Origin: Paenibacillus sp. ACRRX | GTDB taxonomy: Bacteria; Bacillota; Bacilli; Paenibacillales; Paenibacillaceae | Assembly (NCBI RefSeq): GCF_022346885.1 | Contig: NZ_JAKRNK010000001.1 | Span: forward strand, 682,001 to 746,000 | Direction of reading: 5' to 3' | DNA: 64,000 bases | Shown: positions 50,919 to 60,387 of the stretch, in pieces | Layout of the letters: each line of letters starts with the position of its first letter | Numbering within the stretch: the first letter of the stretch is position 1 | Notes under the pieces: generated by a model | What the model was told of the DNA's origin: nothing | The model's input: only the letters and a program-made list of their open reading frames with translations | The model's database searches: none | Made by a program: the position numbers and the translations under genes

Positions 50919-50955
50919 AAAAGCCGTTGATACCTATCAACGGCTTTTTCATTGG
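50919..50955 (+). terminator. Terminator before mecB
   Basis: GCCGTTGATA pairs with TATCAACGGC across a two-base loop region, flanked by AAAA and TTTTTC. It works in both directions in principle. Confidence 0.85.
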
Positions 50956-51090
50956 AATGGTCAATTCTATTTTAGTAGGTGCAAAACAATTAAAAAAATG
51001 ATAACATGAATTACATAGAACCATTTTCAGCACATATTATATGTTGCATCATAATCTGTTATAACCGGAGTTGCAAAGGAGGGTCCTGTC

Positions 51091-51708
51091 ATGAAAATCG
51101 AACGTTTAAGTCAAGATAAAATCCGTATTTTCCTTACGTTCGACGACTTATCAGAGCGCGGGATCCAACGTGAAGACTTGTGGCGGGAAATGTCTAAGCT
51201 ACAGGATTTGTTCGCGGAAATGATGGATCAGGCTTACACAGAACTCGGATTTGACGCGACTGGACCGTTAGCCGTTGAAGTATTTGCAATGCCTGCTCAA
51301 GGAATGGTAGTCATCGTCACTCGTACACGCTGGGAAGGCTCACGCGCTTCTGGTATGGATGAGGAAGAGATGGATGATGTATATGAGATGGAAGTAACAC
51401 TTGAGGAAAGTGATTCCATTGTATTTTCTTTCCGTGATTTTGAGCATTTCATTGAAGCAGCTCATGCGGTGAACGGTCAATTCACCGTTTCCGGCGCGCT
51501 ATACCAATATAATGGTCAGTGGATATATTATGCTGAGTCGGCGGCTCTGGAGTCATCTAACCGACTACAGGCGTTCATAGCGATATTAGCGGAATTCGGT
51601 GAAGCAACGTCAGTTACGACTGCTGTGCTTGAGGAGTACGGTAAGGTGATCATCCCTGATGATGCAATTGCCGTGACGTGTCAACATTTCAAACCGCGCA
51701 GCGAATAG
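51091..51708 (+). CDS. mecB: MecA/YpbH-family ClpC adaptor
   Basis: ATG at 51091 follows AAAGGAGG; 205 residues. Its front MKIERLSQDKIRIFLTFDDL and ELGFDATGPLAVEVFAM-x-AQGMVVIV follow B. subtilis YpbH (MecB) more closely than MecA; the C-terminal domain (FEHFIEAAHAVNGQFTVSGAL, RLQAFIAILAEFGE, LEEYGKVII) binds ClpC in relatives. The neighbour phosphoesterase is the same as in Bacillus. It targets proteins to ClpCP. Confidence 0.92.
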   Translation: MKIERLSQDKIRIFLTFDDLSERGIQREDLWREMSKLQDLFAEMMDQAYTELGFDATGPLAVEVFAMPAQGMVVIVTRTRWEGSRASGMDEEEMDDVYEMEVTLEESDSIVFSFRDFEHFIEAAHAVNGQFTVSGALYQYNGQWIYYAESAALESSNRLQAFIAILAEFGEATSVTTAVLEEYGKVIIPDDAIAVTCQHFKPRSE

Positions 51709-51724
51709 TACGGCGTTGGAGGGA

Positions 51725-51760
51725 GGGAGTGTTCGATCAAGGGGTCGACGCTCCCTTTTT
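51725..51760 (+). terminator. Terminator after mecB
   Basis: GGGAGTGTTCGATC pairs with GGTCGACGCTCCC (with wobble pairs), followed by TTTTTATG. Confidence 0.8.
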
Positions 51761-51893
51761 ATGTGTAAAGACAATCATATTTTTACTATATGCATGGTTT
51801 AGTTAATCGGACACACTGATCTACACATAAAGCCCAGCATCAGGGGCGCGAATTGATATAAGCAAGAGATCTTTCAAGGGGGAGTATATACAA

Positions 51894-52670
51894 ATGAATA
51901 TGTCGTTCTTGAGCATGCTGACGACGGTTCATGCGGATGCCGTAGGCCAGTCTACGGAATACTCGACTCCGGTTGCGGCAATTTTGACGGCTGCGATCGC
52001 GCCTGGAATCGCATTGCTTATTTATTTCTATTTAAAGGATCGTTATGCTGCTGAGCCTATCTCGATGGTTATACGTGTCTTTTTACTTGGTTTCCTAATT
52101 GTATTTCCAATTATGGTCATACAGCATGGACTCGTGCTCGGTTTAGGCAGCAATCCATTTATTTCATCATTCTTCATCTCGTCAGGTGTCGAGGAATTTA
52201 TGAAATGGTTTGTACTCTACCACATGATTTATAATCATGTGGAGTTTGACGAGCACTATGATGGTATTTTATATGCAGTTGCGATCTCACTTGGATTTGC
52301 GACAATCGAGAATGTAATGTACGCATGGGTTAACCATAGTTCTTTTAGTTACCTGCTCATTCGTGCGCTCCTTCCTGTTTCAGGACATGCATTGTTTGGC
52401 GTAGTGATGGGTTATTATTTAGGGAAAGCCAAGTTTTCTTCTGGGAAAAAGACGAAAAAGTATTTATGGTTTTCACTGGCTATCCCTATATTTTGGCACG
52501 GAGTTTACGATATCATTATGCAGACGTTTACCCGTTATTGGATATGGCTTGTCATACCACTTATGGTCTTTTTATGGTACTACGGTATGGCTAAAGTTCG
52601 TAGAGCGAATTTACGTTCCCCGTTTCGGATGTTGAATCATGACGATGATTCGAGAGAGATTAAATCTTGA
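51894..52670 (+). CDS. prsW: Intramembrane metalloprotease PrsW
   Basis: ATG at 51894 follows AAGGGGGAG; 258 residues. Multiple membrane segments (ILTAAIAPGIALLIYFYLKD, VFLLGFLIVFPIMVIQHGL). PrsW motifs: SGVEEFMKWFVLYHMI (E-E-x-x-K), SLGFATIENVMYAW (E-N), GHALFGVVMGYYLG and PIFWHGVYDII (H). In Bacillus PrsW starts the cutting of an anti-sigma factor under envelope stress; here its target is unknown. Confidence 0.95.
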   Translation: MNMSFLSMLTTVHADAVGQSTEYSTPVAAILTAAIAPGIALLIYFYLKDRYAAEPISMVIRVFLLGFLIVFPIMVIQHGLVLGLGSNPFISSFFISSGVEEFMKWFVLYHMIYNHVEFDEHYDGILYAVAISLGFATIENVMYAWVNHSSFSYLLIRALLPVSGHALFGVVMGYYLGKAKFSSGKKTKKYLWFSLAIPIFWHGVYDIIMQTFTRYWIWLVIPLMVFLWYYGMAKVRRANLRSPFRMLNHDDDSREIKS

Positions 52671-52739
52671 CGAATTGGGAAATAATGCTGTGTATATTTG
52701 TTGGAGCGGGAATGTCGGCTTCAAGAGAGGGGTACACAG

Positions 52740-52889
52740 ATGCGTATCAAAATTACAATTCGATGCAAACATTGCGGGGAAAAGTTCGTACTTCGTGGCA
52801 AGCGCGAAAAGGGGCGGATTGAGACAGGTTTCAAACAATGTCTTTGTGACAATCGAGATGATTTTATTATTGAAGAGTTACCAGTATAA
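52740..52889 (+). CDS. Very small zinc-ribbon-like protein (49 aa)
   Basis: ATG at 52740 follows GAGAGGGG. The 49-residue product begins MRIKITIRCKHCGEKFVLRG and has C-K-H-C then C-L-C near the end (FKQCLCDNRDDF), giving a probable four-cysteine zinc site. It is basic and could bind nucleic acid. It sits alone between prsW and ypeB. Its function is unknown. Confidence 0.75.
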   Translation: MRIKITIRCKHCGEKFVLRGKREKGRIETGFKQCLCDNRDDFIIEELPV

Positions 52890-52991
52890 GCGTGATTATT
52901 GGATTCCATCATGTATGCATAAAGTCTTACTTTTTCCAGCACAATAGCATTAATGTTTAATAATTGCTGCTGTGAAAGGAGACGCTTGTCG

Positions 52992-54329
52992 ATGTACAAA
53001 CGACTAAGTGCCGTGATGTTTCCAATTGTCACGCTTTTATGTATCGGCTCTATCGTATGGGGGTATCAGGAGCATCAAGAAAAAAACTCCATTTTGTTAA
53101 AAGCTGAGAACCAATACCAACGCGCTTTCCACGATCTGACTTATCATATGGACAAGCTGCATAACGAACTAGGACAGACGCTAGCTGTCCATTCTTCCTC
53201 GCAGGGCATGCATCGCAAAGGACTTGTGAATGTGTGGCGACTAACAAGTGAAGCACAAAATGAAATTAACCAGCTTCCGCTGACACTGCTTCCATTTAAC
53301 CAAACAGAAGATTTTCTGTCGCGAATCTCGAACTTCGCGTACAAGACAGCAGTTCGTGATATGACAAAAGAACCCCTTAGTCCAGATGAAATGAAAACGT
53401 TAAAGACGTTGTATGCCAGCTCCAAGCAGATTTCAAAAGATTTGTTTCATGTCCAAGACAAAGTGATTCAAAACCGACTTCGCTGGATGGATGTGGAATC
53501 AGCTTTAGCAACGGAGAAGGTGTCTGCAGATAATACGATCGTGGATGGTTTTAAGACCGTAGATAATAAAGTGAATGAATACCCTGAAATTAATTGGGGT
53601 CCTTCCGTTTCAAGTATTTATTCCAAAAGATCCGTTAGAATGCTGCAAGGCCCGTCCGCTACGCCTGAACAGTTAAAGCAGAAGGCGCGCCAATTTATGA
53701 AACCACATCAAGTCAAGGCAGTCAATATAAAGAAAAATGGGAACTCAGTTGATCATGAGACGTATACGGTTAGTGCCAATCATGCCAAGGGTGATGGTGA
53801 TATTACAATCGACTTCACTAAGCAAGGAATGATGATGTCCTATTTGGATACACGGACCATTAAGAGCACACGACTATCTGGTGATGATGCTGAGAAAAAG
53901 GCAAGTGCATTTTTAACTAAGCATGGTTATCCTACTATGAAGGCTGTGCGCTATCAGGACCATAACAACGTAGAGAGCTTTACGTTTGTACCGGTTAAAA
54001 ACAATGTGTATATGTATCCGCAGCAGATTCAGGTGCGCGTAGCATTAGACAATGGTGATATTACAGGTGTGCAGGCTAGTGATTACATTTACTCGATGGC
54101 AGTTGTAAAATCGGTTAGTCTGAAGCCAAAGCTGACGGCCCAGCAAGCAAAGGAACATGTCAACTCAGATATGAAGGTCGCTTATACACGGCTTGCTGTT
54201 ATCAAGAACGACGCCTCTAAGGAAGTATTGTGCTACGAATTTGGCGGCACATATGATAAGCAGGGTTATCGAATTTATGTTAATGCAGATACAGGCATGG
54301 AAGAGTCCGTAGAATCCGTGTCATCATAG
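52992..54329 (+). CDS. ypeB: Germination protein YpeB
   Basis: ATG at 52992 follows AAAGGAGAC; 13 upstream codons lack a ribosome site. The 445-residue protein has an N-terminal anchor (SAVMFPIVTLLCIGSIVWGY), a helical middle and the three C-terminal PepSY-like repeats of YpeB (EQLKQKARQFM, DAEKKASAFLTKHG, QQAKEHVNSDM). YpeB keeps the SleB cortex enzyme stable and in place in the spore. In Bacillus sleB is the gene just before; here there is none in the window. Confidence 0.93.
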   Translation: MYKRLSAVMFPIVTLLCIGSIVWGYQEHQEKNSILLKAENQYQRAFHDLTYHMDKLHNELGQTLAVHSSSQGMHRKGLVNVWRLTSEAQNEINQLPLTLLPFNQTEDFLSRISNFAYKTAVRDMTKEPLSPDEMKTLKTLYASSKQISKDLFHVQDKVIQNRLRWMDVESALATEKVSADNTIVDGFKTVDNKVNEYPEINWGPSVSSIYSKRSVRMLQGPSATPEQLKQKARQFMKPHQVKAVNIKKNGNSVDHETYTVSANHAKGDGDITIDFTKQGMMMSYLDTRTIKSTRLSGDDAEKKASAFLTKHGYPTMKAVRYQDHNNVESFTFVPVKNNVYMYPQQIQVRVALDNGDITGVQASDYIYSMAVVKSVSLKPKLTAQQAKEHVNSDMKVAYTRLAVIKNDASKEVLCYEFGGTYDKQGYRIYVNADTGMEESVESVSS

Positions 54330-54339
54330 TAGTGAAATG

Positions 54340-54385
54340 GCCGTTTTGAAAGCGCGACTTGTTGCTTTTGAAGCGGCTATTTTAG
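54340..54385 (+). terminator. Terminator after ypeB
   Basis: GGCCGTTTTGAAAGC pairs imperfectly with GCTTTTGAAGCGGCT, followed by ATTTTAG. Confidence 0.55.
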
Positions 54386-54489
54386 TTGTGCGCTTGTGGA
54401 ATGCATTCATTTGAGATGAATTAATTGTCGACTAAATCTGTTTACAGGGCTTGCGAGATGCTATAATCGACAAGGGAGGGGAATCCTGA

Positions 54490-55137
54490 ATGTCATTACG
54501 AGTAAATGATACGGTATACATCTTGCCGAGTTCGGCAGGAACAGATGAACAAGAATATAGGGCGCGCGTCACGGAAATCGATGATTACAGTATATGGATC
54601 GAAATACCACTGCAAGAAGGAACAGGCCAATTTGCGCGATTCTCATTAGGCGAACAATTGGACGTTACTTATGTGCAGCTTGATGGTGTCCGTTGTAACT
54701 TTATAACAAAGATGGTTGGTAACCGGCATGAGAGCATTCGCATGCTGGCTTTAGTGAAGCCGCAGCCGGATCAAATCACACGGACGCAGCGCCGTTCCTA
54801 TCTGCGTGTGCAAGCAGCACTTGAAATGGCTGTGCGCACGGCAGAAGGCGTACAAAAAGTAGCACGAACCGAAGATATAAGCGGCGGTGGCGTGTCTTTT
54901 ATTGCGGAGCTGCAATGGGGACTAGAAGAGGGGCAACTACTCGATTGCTGGCTTGTAATTCCGCCAAAGGCTGGAGATGTAGATCATATTTCATTCACAG
55001 CCAGTACAGTCCGGATTGAGCCCCGTGGGGACAAGCATTGTTTGATTATGATGCAATTTGACCGCATCACAGATGTAGAACGACAGAAAATCATCCGTTA
55101 TTGTTTTGAGCGTCAATTGGAGATGCGTAAGCAATAA
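54490..55137 (+). CDS. motI: PilZ c-di-GMP receptor (YpfA/MotI, YcgR-like flagellar brake)
   Basis: ATG at 54490 follows GGGAGGGGA; 215 residues. The YcgR-like N-terminal domain (LRVNDTVYILPSSAGTDE) is followed by a PilZ domain with RTQRRSYLRV (R-x-x-x-R) and EDISGGGVSF (D-x-S-x-x-G), the c-di-GMP binding pair. In Bacillus the protein stops flagellar motors when c-di-GMP is high. Same neighbours as B. subtilis ypfA. Confidence 0.92.
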   Translation: MSLRVNDTVYILPSSAGTDEQEYRARVTEIDDYSIWIEIPLQEGTGQFARFSLGEQLDVTYVQLDGVRCNFITKMVGNRHESIRMLALVKPQPDQITRTQRRSYLRVQAALEMAVRTAEGVQKVARTEDISGGGVSFIAELQWGLEEGQLLDCWLVIPPKAGDVDHISFTASTVRIEPRGDKHCLIMMQFDRITDVERQKIIRYCFERQLEMRKQ

Positions 55138-55225
55138 CTTGAGTAATGCTGACGATCACCATACATAGAAGACGAGGGCAACAGCCACACTACTCATACC
55201 AATTATTGGCGTGAGGTGGTAAGTC

Positions 55226-55459
55226 GTGTCTCATTTAAAATCAACTACAAGTAATAGTGAATCTGAAAGCCCTGATAATGACGAATTTAGAAGTCGTCTA
55301 TTGAGTCGATGGGACAAAGGTTGTCGGCTGTTGGTCCGAGCGTTTGCTGTTTGCGGTATCTTACTGTTGCTGCTGCAACTGCTGCTGCAGGCTCCGACAG
55401 TAAGGCAATTGATATGCCCGGTCGAAGAACTGGAAGGCATTAGAGTGAGATTAGAATAG
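55226..55459 (+). CDS. Small membrane protein in ypfB position (DUF5359-like)
   Basis: GTG at 55226 follows GTGAGGTGG; 77 residues. A charged front, one membrane segment (AVCGILLLLLQLLLQAP) and a tail PVEELEGIRVRLE. Size, layout and position between ypfA and cmk are those of YpfB (DUF5359-like). Function unknown. Confidence 0.7.
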   Translation: MSHLKSTTSNSESESPDNDEFRSRLLSRWDKGCRLLVRAFAVCGILLLLLQLLLQAPTVRQLICPVEELEGIRVRLE

Positions 55460-55516
55460 CACTTCATGATCAAATGGGATGTGCTTGAAATTGCACCGGA
55501 ATGGTGATTGTGAATT

Positions 55517-55545
55517 TTGCATACCTTTTTCAGGTGTGGTATAAT
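55517..55545 (+). promoter_or_regulatory. Strong sigma-A promoter of cmk
   Basis: -35 TTGCAT (55517-55522), a 17-base spacer, and a perfect -10 TATAAT (55540-55545). Transcription should start near 55552. Confidence 0.85.
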
Positions 55546-55555
55546 TTTCACGTCC

Positions 55556-55577
55556 GCAGGCATCGCCTGCTTTTTTC
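55556..55577 (+). terminator. Hairpin with T run directly at the cmk transcription start
   Basis: GCAGGC pairs with GCCTGC around ATC and is followed by TTTTTTC. It begins only about four bases after the predicted transcript start, which is unusual. It may stabilise the mRNA front, attenuate early, or be left from an older transcript. Confidence 0.65.
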
Positions 55578-55630
55578 TTGAATGGATCATATCATTCCAT
55601 TCGGAGTACAGAAGAGAGGAGACAGACCCG

Positions 55631-56332
55631 TTGAAAGATTTGCAAGAACAGCATCAGAATCGAATCAACATTGCGATCGACGGGCCTGCTGGAGCGGGCA
55701 AGAGCACGGTTGCGAGACATGTTGCGCGTCAGTTAGGATATATTTATATTGATACGGGCGCCATGTACCGCGCAGTCGCTTTACATATGCGTAGATTAGG
55801 TATCAAGCCGGAAGAAGCGGATCGTGCGCAACTCGAGATGAACAACGTTGTGATCGAGCTTCAGCCCGGCATAGATGGTCAGCGTGTATTTTTGAATCAT
55901 GAAGATGTGACGGATCTGATTCGTACACCAGAAGTCAGTCAGTTAGCCTCGTCATTTGCCCAGCTAGAAGGTATTCGTTCCGAACTGGTGCGTATACAAC
56001 GACTATTGGCAGCTAAGAAGGGCATCGTCATGGACGGAAGAGATATTGGCACATCAGTGCTTCCGCAAGCCGAGATGAAGTGGTTCTTGACTGCTTCGGT
56101 GGAGGAGCGAGCCCGACGCCGACATGCCGAATGGCAGGGCAAGGAGACTGTTACGCTGGAACAACTGATGCATGACATTGCAGCGCGCGACAAGCAAGAT
56201 GAGACGCGAGCTATTTCACCGTTAAAGCAAGCTGCTGATGCGAACTTGTTGGATACCACACATTTAAACGTTGATCAGATCGTACAACAAATGGTGGAAC
56301 AAGCCCGATTACGGATGGATGGTGAGCAATAA
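55631..56332 (+). CDS. cmk: Cytidylate kinase
   Basis: TTG at 55631 lies nine bases after GAGGAG; 38 codons farther upstream in frame are not used. The 233-residue enzyme phosphorylates CMP and dCMP. Seen elements: IAIDGPAGAGKSTVARHVA (P-loop), YIDTGAMYRAVALHM, VMDGRDIGTSVLP and ARRRHAEWQ, with RDKQDETRAISPLKQA near the end. Standard place before plsC and the S1 gene. Confidence 0.95.
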   Translation: MKDLQEQHQNRINIAIDGPAGAGKSTVARHVARQLGYIYIDTGAMYRAVALHMRRLGIKPEEADRAQLEMNNVVIELQPGIDGQRVFLNHEDVTDLIRTPEVSQLASSFAQLEGIRSELVRIQRLLAAKKGIVMDGRDIGTSVLPQAEMKWFLTASVEERARRRHAEWQGKETVTLEQLMHDIAARDKQDETRAISPLKQAADANLLDTTHLNVDQIVQQMVEQARLRMDGEQ

Positions 56333-56336
56333 CTTT

Positions 56337-56930
56337 ATGTTTTATACGTTTTGCAGTGCGCTTCTGCGAGGAATTTATCGATTATTGTTTCGCTTTGAAG
56401 CGAAGAACATCGAATATGTGCCCAGCACAGGCGGTGTAGTGCTTTGCTCCAATCATATTAGTTTGCTGGACCCGCCAGCAATTGGTATAATGCTTAACCG
56501 GCGCGTACGTTTTATGGCCAAGGAGGAATTGTTTAAGATTCCCTTGCTTGGACCGGCGATTGATGCGTTAGGCGCATTTCCTGTCAAGCGTGGTGGCGTT
56601 GGCAAGGAAACGATAAGAACAGCTTTTAAGCTGCTTCAGGATGGCGAGATTATGGGGATATTTCCTGAAGGCACCCGTAATATGGAGGGGGCTGTTGCCG
56701 CCAAGAAAGGTGCTGCTATGATTGCACTTAAGAGTGGTGCAGCTGTTGTTCCTGTTGCAGTGTGTGGTAAGTATGGTTTATTCCGTAAGACAAAAGTTGT
56801 TTATGGACCACCTATTGATATGAGCGACTTGCTAGAGCGTAAAGAAAGTAATATGCTTGAGCAAGCGACTGAGCGTATCATGGATACGATTAACGCGATT
56901 GTGCGTGAAGAGCAGCAAGGTCGTGCATGA
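56337..56930 (+). CDS. plsC: 1-acyl-sn-glycerol-3-phosphate acyltransferase
   Basis: ATG at 56337 comes five bases after the cmk stop and follows GGTGAG; an ATG six codons earlier inside cmk is possible. The 197-residue enzyme adds the second acyl chain to lysophosphatidic acid. Motifs: CSNHISLLDPPAI (H-x4-D), KEELFKIPLLGPAI, GAFPVKRGG, IFPEGTRNMEG and AVVPVAVCG. Coupled to cmk; the S1 gene follows. Confidence 0.95.
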   Translation: MFYTFCSALLRGIYRLLFRFEAKNIEYVPSTGGVVLCSNHISLLDPPAIGIMLNRRVRFMAKEELFKIPLLGPAIDALGAFPVKRGGVGKETIRTAFKLLQDGEIMGIFPEGTRNMEGAVAAKKGAAMIALKSGAAVVPVAVCGKYGLFRKTKVVYGPPIDMSDLLERKESNMLEQATERIMDTINAIVREEQQGRA

Positions 56931-57049
56931 TTTTTAATCGTTGGTAAGATACTACAGGTATTATTTGTAGGTTGTTCCTTCAATATGCGTTATGGACACT
57001 GCACTACGCAGGTTTCTATAAATGGGGTTTTAATCGAGGAGGTTATCAC

Positions 57050-58282
57050 ATGTCCGAAGAAACAAAAGTTAACGAGACAGCTGAAACGACAAACCAAGAA
57101 GCATTAGAAAATTTCGTTGCTCTTAAAAAAGGAGATACTGTCAAAGGCACGATTGTCAAAATTGACGATGATCAAGCTTATGTAAGCATTGGATATAAAT
57201 ACGACGGTATTATTCCTGTTCGCGAATTGTCATCTGTATCTGTAGACAAAGCTTCTGAAGTCGTACAGATCGGTCAAGAAGTCGAAGCTAAAGTTGTAAG
57301 CGTAGACGATAATAAAGAGCGCTTGGTTCTGTCCAAACGTCAAGTAGACAGTGGTTCGGCTTGGGAAACAATGCAGAAGCATTTTGAAGACCAAGATGCG
57401 TTCGAAGTTACAGTTGCCGAAGTTGTTAAAGGCGGCATCGTGGCTGATGTAGGCGTACGTGCATTTATCCCTGCTTCTATGGTTGAACGCCATTTTGTAG
57501 AAGACTTTAGCGATTATAAAGGCCGCACACTTCGTGTCAAAGTAAAAGAAATCGACCGTGAGAACAACAAGTTGATTCTTTCCCAGAAAGACGTGCTGGA
57601 TGCCGAGTTTGAAAGCAACAAGCAGCGTGTTATGGAAGGTCTTAAAGAAGGGCAGGAGTTGGAAGGTACTGTTCAACGCTTGACACAATTTGGTGCTTTC
57701 GTAGATGTAGGCGGCGTAGACGGACTTGTCCATGTCTCCGAACTGGCTTGGCAGCATGTCGAGAAGCCTGCAGATGTTGTTCAAGAAGGCCAGCAAGTTA
57801 AAGTAAAAGTGCTCAAAGTTGATCCTGCTAACGGTAAGATCAGCTTAAGCTTAAAAGCTACTCAACCGGGTCCTTGGGATCAATCGGCTGAGAAGATTAA
57901 AATCGGCGATATTATTACAGGTACGGTCAAACGTCTTGTTAACTTTGGTGCGTTTGTAGAAGTAGCAGCTGGTGTAGAGGGTCTTGTTCATATTTCTCAG
58001 ATCTCACATCGCCACATTGCCACTCCATTCGAAGTGCTCAAAGAAGGCCAAGAAGTTCAAGTGAAGGTACTTGACTTCAGTCCTGCTGAAAAGCGCGTCA
58101 GCTTGAGTATTAAAGAGACTGAGGAAGCTCCTGAGGCTCCAACTCCTTCTCCGAAATCCGACAAGCGCTCGGAAAAGAAATTCAAAGAAGAGCTGAACAA
58201 CCCGAATGTATCGTTGAGCAACCAAAGCATGAGCTTTACACTTGCTGAACGTTTCGGCGACAAGCTTAACAAATTAAAATAA
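57050..58282 (+). CDS. S1 domain protein (RpsA/YpfD-like)
   Basis: ATG at 57050 follows CGAGGAGG; 26 upstream in-frame codons are not used. The 410-residue protein has four S1 RNA-binding repeats: about 28-98 (KGDTVKGTIVKIDDDQAYV), 115-185 (VTVAEVVKGGIVADVG), 200-270 (EGTVQRLTQFGAFVDVG) and 285-355 (ITGTVKRLVNFGAFVEV). The last two have the best fold match. It is the YpfD-like ribosomal S1 homologue of low-GC Gram-positives; role in the ribosome is not certain. Confidence 0.93.
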   Translation: MSEETKVNETAETTNQEALENFVALKKGDTVKGTIVKIDDDQAYVSIGYKYDGIIPVRELSSVSVDKASEVVQIGQEVEAKVVSVDDNKERLVLSKRQVDSGSAWETMQKHFEDQDAFEVTVAEVVKGGIVADVGVRAFIPASMVERHFVEDFSDYKGRTLRVKVKEIDRENNKLILSQKDVLDAEFESNKQRVMEGLKEGQELEGTVQRLTQFGAFVDVGGVDGLVHVSELAWQHVEKPADVVQEGQQVKVKVLKVDPANGKISLSLKATQPGPWDQSAEKIKIGDIITGTVKRLVNFGAFVEVAAGVEGLVHISQISHRHIATPFEVLKEGQEVQVKVLDFSPAEKRVSLSIKETEEAPEAPTPSPKSDKRSEKKFKEELNNPNVSLSNQSMSFTLAERFGDKLNKLK

Positions 58283-58290
58283 GTTTTATC

Positions 58291-58327
58291 ATCGGCGGAC
58301 TCCTTGTGAGTCCGCCGATTATTTTTG
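58291..58327 (+). terminator. Terminator after the S1 gene
   Basis: ATCGGCGGACTC pairs with GAGTCCGCCGAT, loop CTTGT, followed by TATTTTTG. Confidence 0.9.
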
Positions 58328-58363
58328 CCTTCATTTCAAATACTAACTTGGAATGGGGGAATT

Positions 58364-58981
58364 ATGGTGACTATACTGCCGGGCATCTTATCAACGATAA
58401 TTGTCATCTGCTTATTAATTCTAATGTTCACAGGATGGAAAGAACTTCTTTTTCCAATCGTTTCTAACTTTGCTGTACTGGGATTTATTCTATTGTGGAT
58501 GCTGACAGCAGGCAGGACATTAACGTTTGGAATGGTTACAGTTGATCTTGCTTGGCTTCTCTGGATCTTGACGGGCATTGGATGTGTGCTGCATATCATT
58601 ATTCGGAGCAAAGAAATGTCGCATATCCTGCTGCTGGCCGGACATATTGGAATATTATCGGCATTACTTCTGATGATAAAGCTGAATCTAATGTCTGGAT
58701 ATGGGTTGCTGTTGAAGTTCCCGGATTGGACAATCAGCTTATTTCTAGGCTGTGCTGCAGGATTTACTGGGGCTTCCGTTATCCGACAATGGGCCGTGAT
58801 TACCCTCAGCCTTGCAATCGGTGAGTATTTGGTAGCCGTGAAAGCGATCGGTGCTGTACAGATTGTTTTAGGGGCTTTGTCTACCTTTGACGAATGGTGG
58901 ATTGCATTTGTCGTATCACGGATGTGTGTATTGTTATTGGAGGTTTTGCATCGTTTTGTATATGTTCAACGGAGAGAATAG
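58364..58981 (+). CDS. YphA-like membrane protein
   Basis: ATG at 58364 follows TGGGGGAA. The 205-residue protein is mostly membrane segments (STIIVICLLILMFTGW, AWLLWILTGIGCVLHIII, ILLLAGHIGILSALLLMI). Its place between the S1 gene and der is that of B. subtilis yphA, a similar membrane protein of unknown function. Assignment rests on position and layout. Confidence 0.75.
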   Translation: MVTILPGILSTIIVICLLILMFTGWKELLFPIVSNFAVLGFILLWMLTAGRTLTFGMVTVDLAWLLWILTGIGCVLHIIIRSKEMSHILLLAGHIGILSALLLMIKLNLMSGYGLLLKFPDWTISLFLGCAAGFTGASVIRQWAVITLSLAIGEYLVAVKAIGAVQIVLGALSTFDEWWIAFVVSRMCVLLLEVLHRFVYVQRRE

Positions 58982-59052
58982 TTAGCCAAGCCGCCTTTTT
59001 TTTGATATGATGTTCTACGTGTATATGTTTGAGTAGATGAGGAGTGAACTGC

Positions 59053-60375
59053 ATGGCAAAACCCGTTGTTGCCATAGTCGGGCGACCGAACGTCGGGAAG
59101 TCCACCATTTTTAACCGCGTCATCGGTGACCGATTGGCAATTGTGGAAGATAAGCCTGGCGTAACACGAGATCGTATTTACGGTTCGGGCGAATGGAACG
59201 GGAAGCCGTTCAGCATTATTGATACGGGCGGAATTGAGATTGATGGCGAGGATGAGATCCTGCGCTCGATTCGTGCTCAAGCTGAACTGGCCATAGAAGA
59301 AGCGGATGTTATCGTGTTTATGTGCGATGCGAAAGCTGGTATGACCCAATCGGACGAAGAAGTTGCTCAGATTTTGTTCCGTTCTGGAAAGCCAGTAATC
59401 GTTGCTGTCAATAAAGTGGACAATTTGAATCGTATGGATGACATTTATGAGTTTTATGGTTTGGGCTTTGGTGATCCCATTCCGATCTCAGGTTCTCATG
59501 GTACAGGTATCGGCGACCTGCTCGATGAGATGGTTAAGAATCTTCCTGAACCAACGGAAGATATGTATGAGGATGACGTTATTAAGGTTGCACTTATCGG
59601 CCGGCCAAACGTTGGGAAGTCGTCACTCGTAAACGCCATACTTGGTGAGGATCGTGTAATTGTAAGTGACATTGCAGGCACGACACGTGATGCGATTGAC
59701 ACTCCGTTTGAAAAGGATGGCCAGAAGTACGTCATTATTGATACTGCAGGTATGCGTAAGCGCGGTAAAGTGTATGAGACTACAGAGAAGTACAGTGTAA
59801 TGCGTGCTTTAAAGGCAATTGAACGCGCTGACGTTGTACTGGTCGTAATTAACGGTGAAGAGGGCATCATCGAACAGGACAAGCATATTGCTGGATATGC
59901 GCATGAAGCAGGAAAAGCGGCACTGTTTGTGGTGAATAAGTGGGATGTCGTCGAGAAGGATGATAAGACGATGCATCAGTTTGAGCAAACAATCCGCGAT
60001 CATTTCTTGTTTATGCCATATGCGCCAGTCGTGTTCCTGTCTGCTAAGACGAAGCAGCGTTTGCAGAAGCTGCTGCCGGTTATTCAACATGTGGCGCAAC
60101 AGCATGCGAAACGTATTCCTACGCATTTGCTGAATGACGTAATCTCCGATGCGGTGGCATATAATCCACCTCCTACGGATAAGGGCAAGCGTCTGCGTAT
60201 TAACTATGTAACGCAGGTTACGGTCAAGCCTCCTACAATTGTCGTCTTTGTTAACGACCCTGAGCTAATGCATTTCTCTTATGAGCGGTATATGGAGAAT
60301 CGAATTCGTGCTTCGTTTGACTTTGAAGGTACACCGATACGTTTGTTCACGCGACGGAAATCAGACGAGAGTTAG
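59053..60375 (+). CDS. der: Ribosome-associated GTPase Der (EngA)
   Basis: ATG at 59053 follows GAGGAGTG; an in-frame GTG at 59044 is not used. The 440-residue protein has two GTPase domains in tandem: [19 protein letters not shown] and NKVD, then [24 protein letters not shown] and NKWD, and a C-terminal KH-like domain. Der is essential for 50S ribosome assembly. Directly followed by plsY. Confidence 0.97.
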   Translation: MAKPVVAIVGRPNVGKSTIFNRVIGDRLAIVEDKPGVTRDRIYGSGEWNGKPFSIIDTGGIEIDGEDEILRSIRAQAELAIEEADVIVFMCDAKAGMTQSDEEVAQILFRSGKPVIVAVNKVDNLNRMDDIYEFYGLGFGDPIPISGSHGTGIGDLLDEMVKNLPEPTEDMYEDDVIKVALIGRPNVGKSSLVNAILGEDRVIVSDIAGTTRDAIDTPFEKDGQKYVIIDTAGMRKRGKVYETTEKYSVMRALKAIERADVVLVVINGEEGIIEQDKHIAGYAHEAGKAALFVVNKWDVVEKDDKTMHQFEQTIRDHFLFMPYAPVVFLSAKTKQRLQKLLPVIQHVAQQHAKRIPTHLLNDVISDAVAYNPPPTDKGKRLRINYVTQVTVKPPTIVVFVNDPELMHFSYERYMENRIRASFDFEGTPIRLFTRRKSDES

Positions 60376-60387
60376 GAGCGAGCGGAA

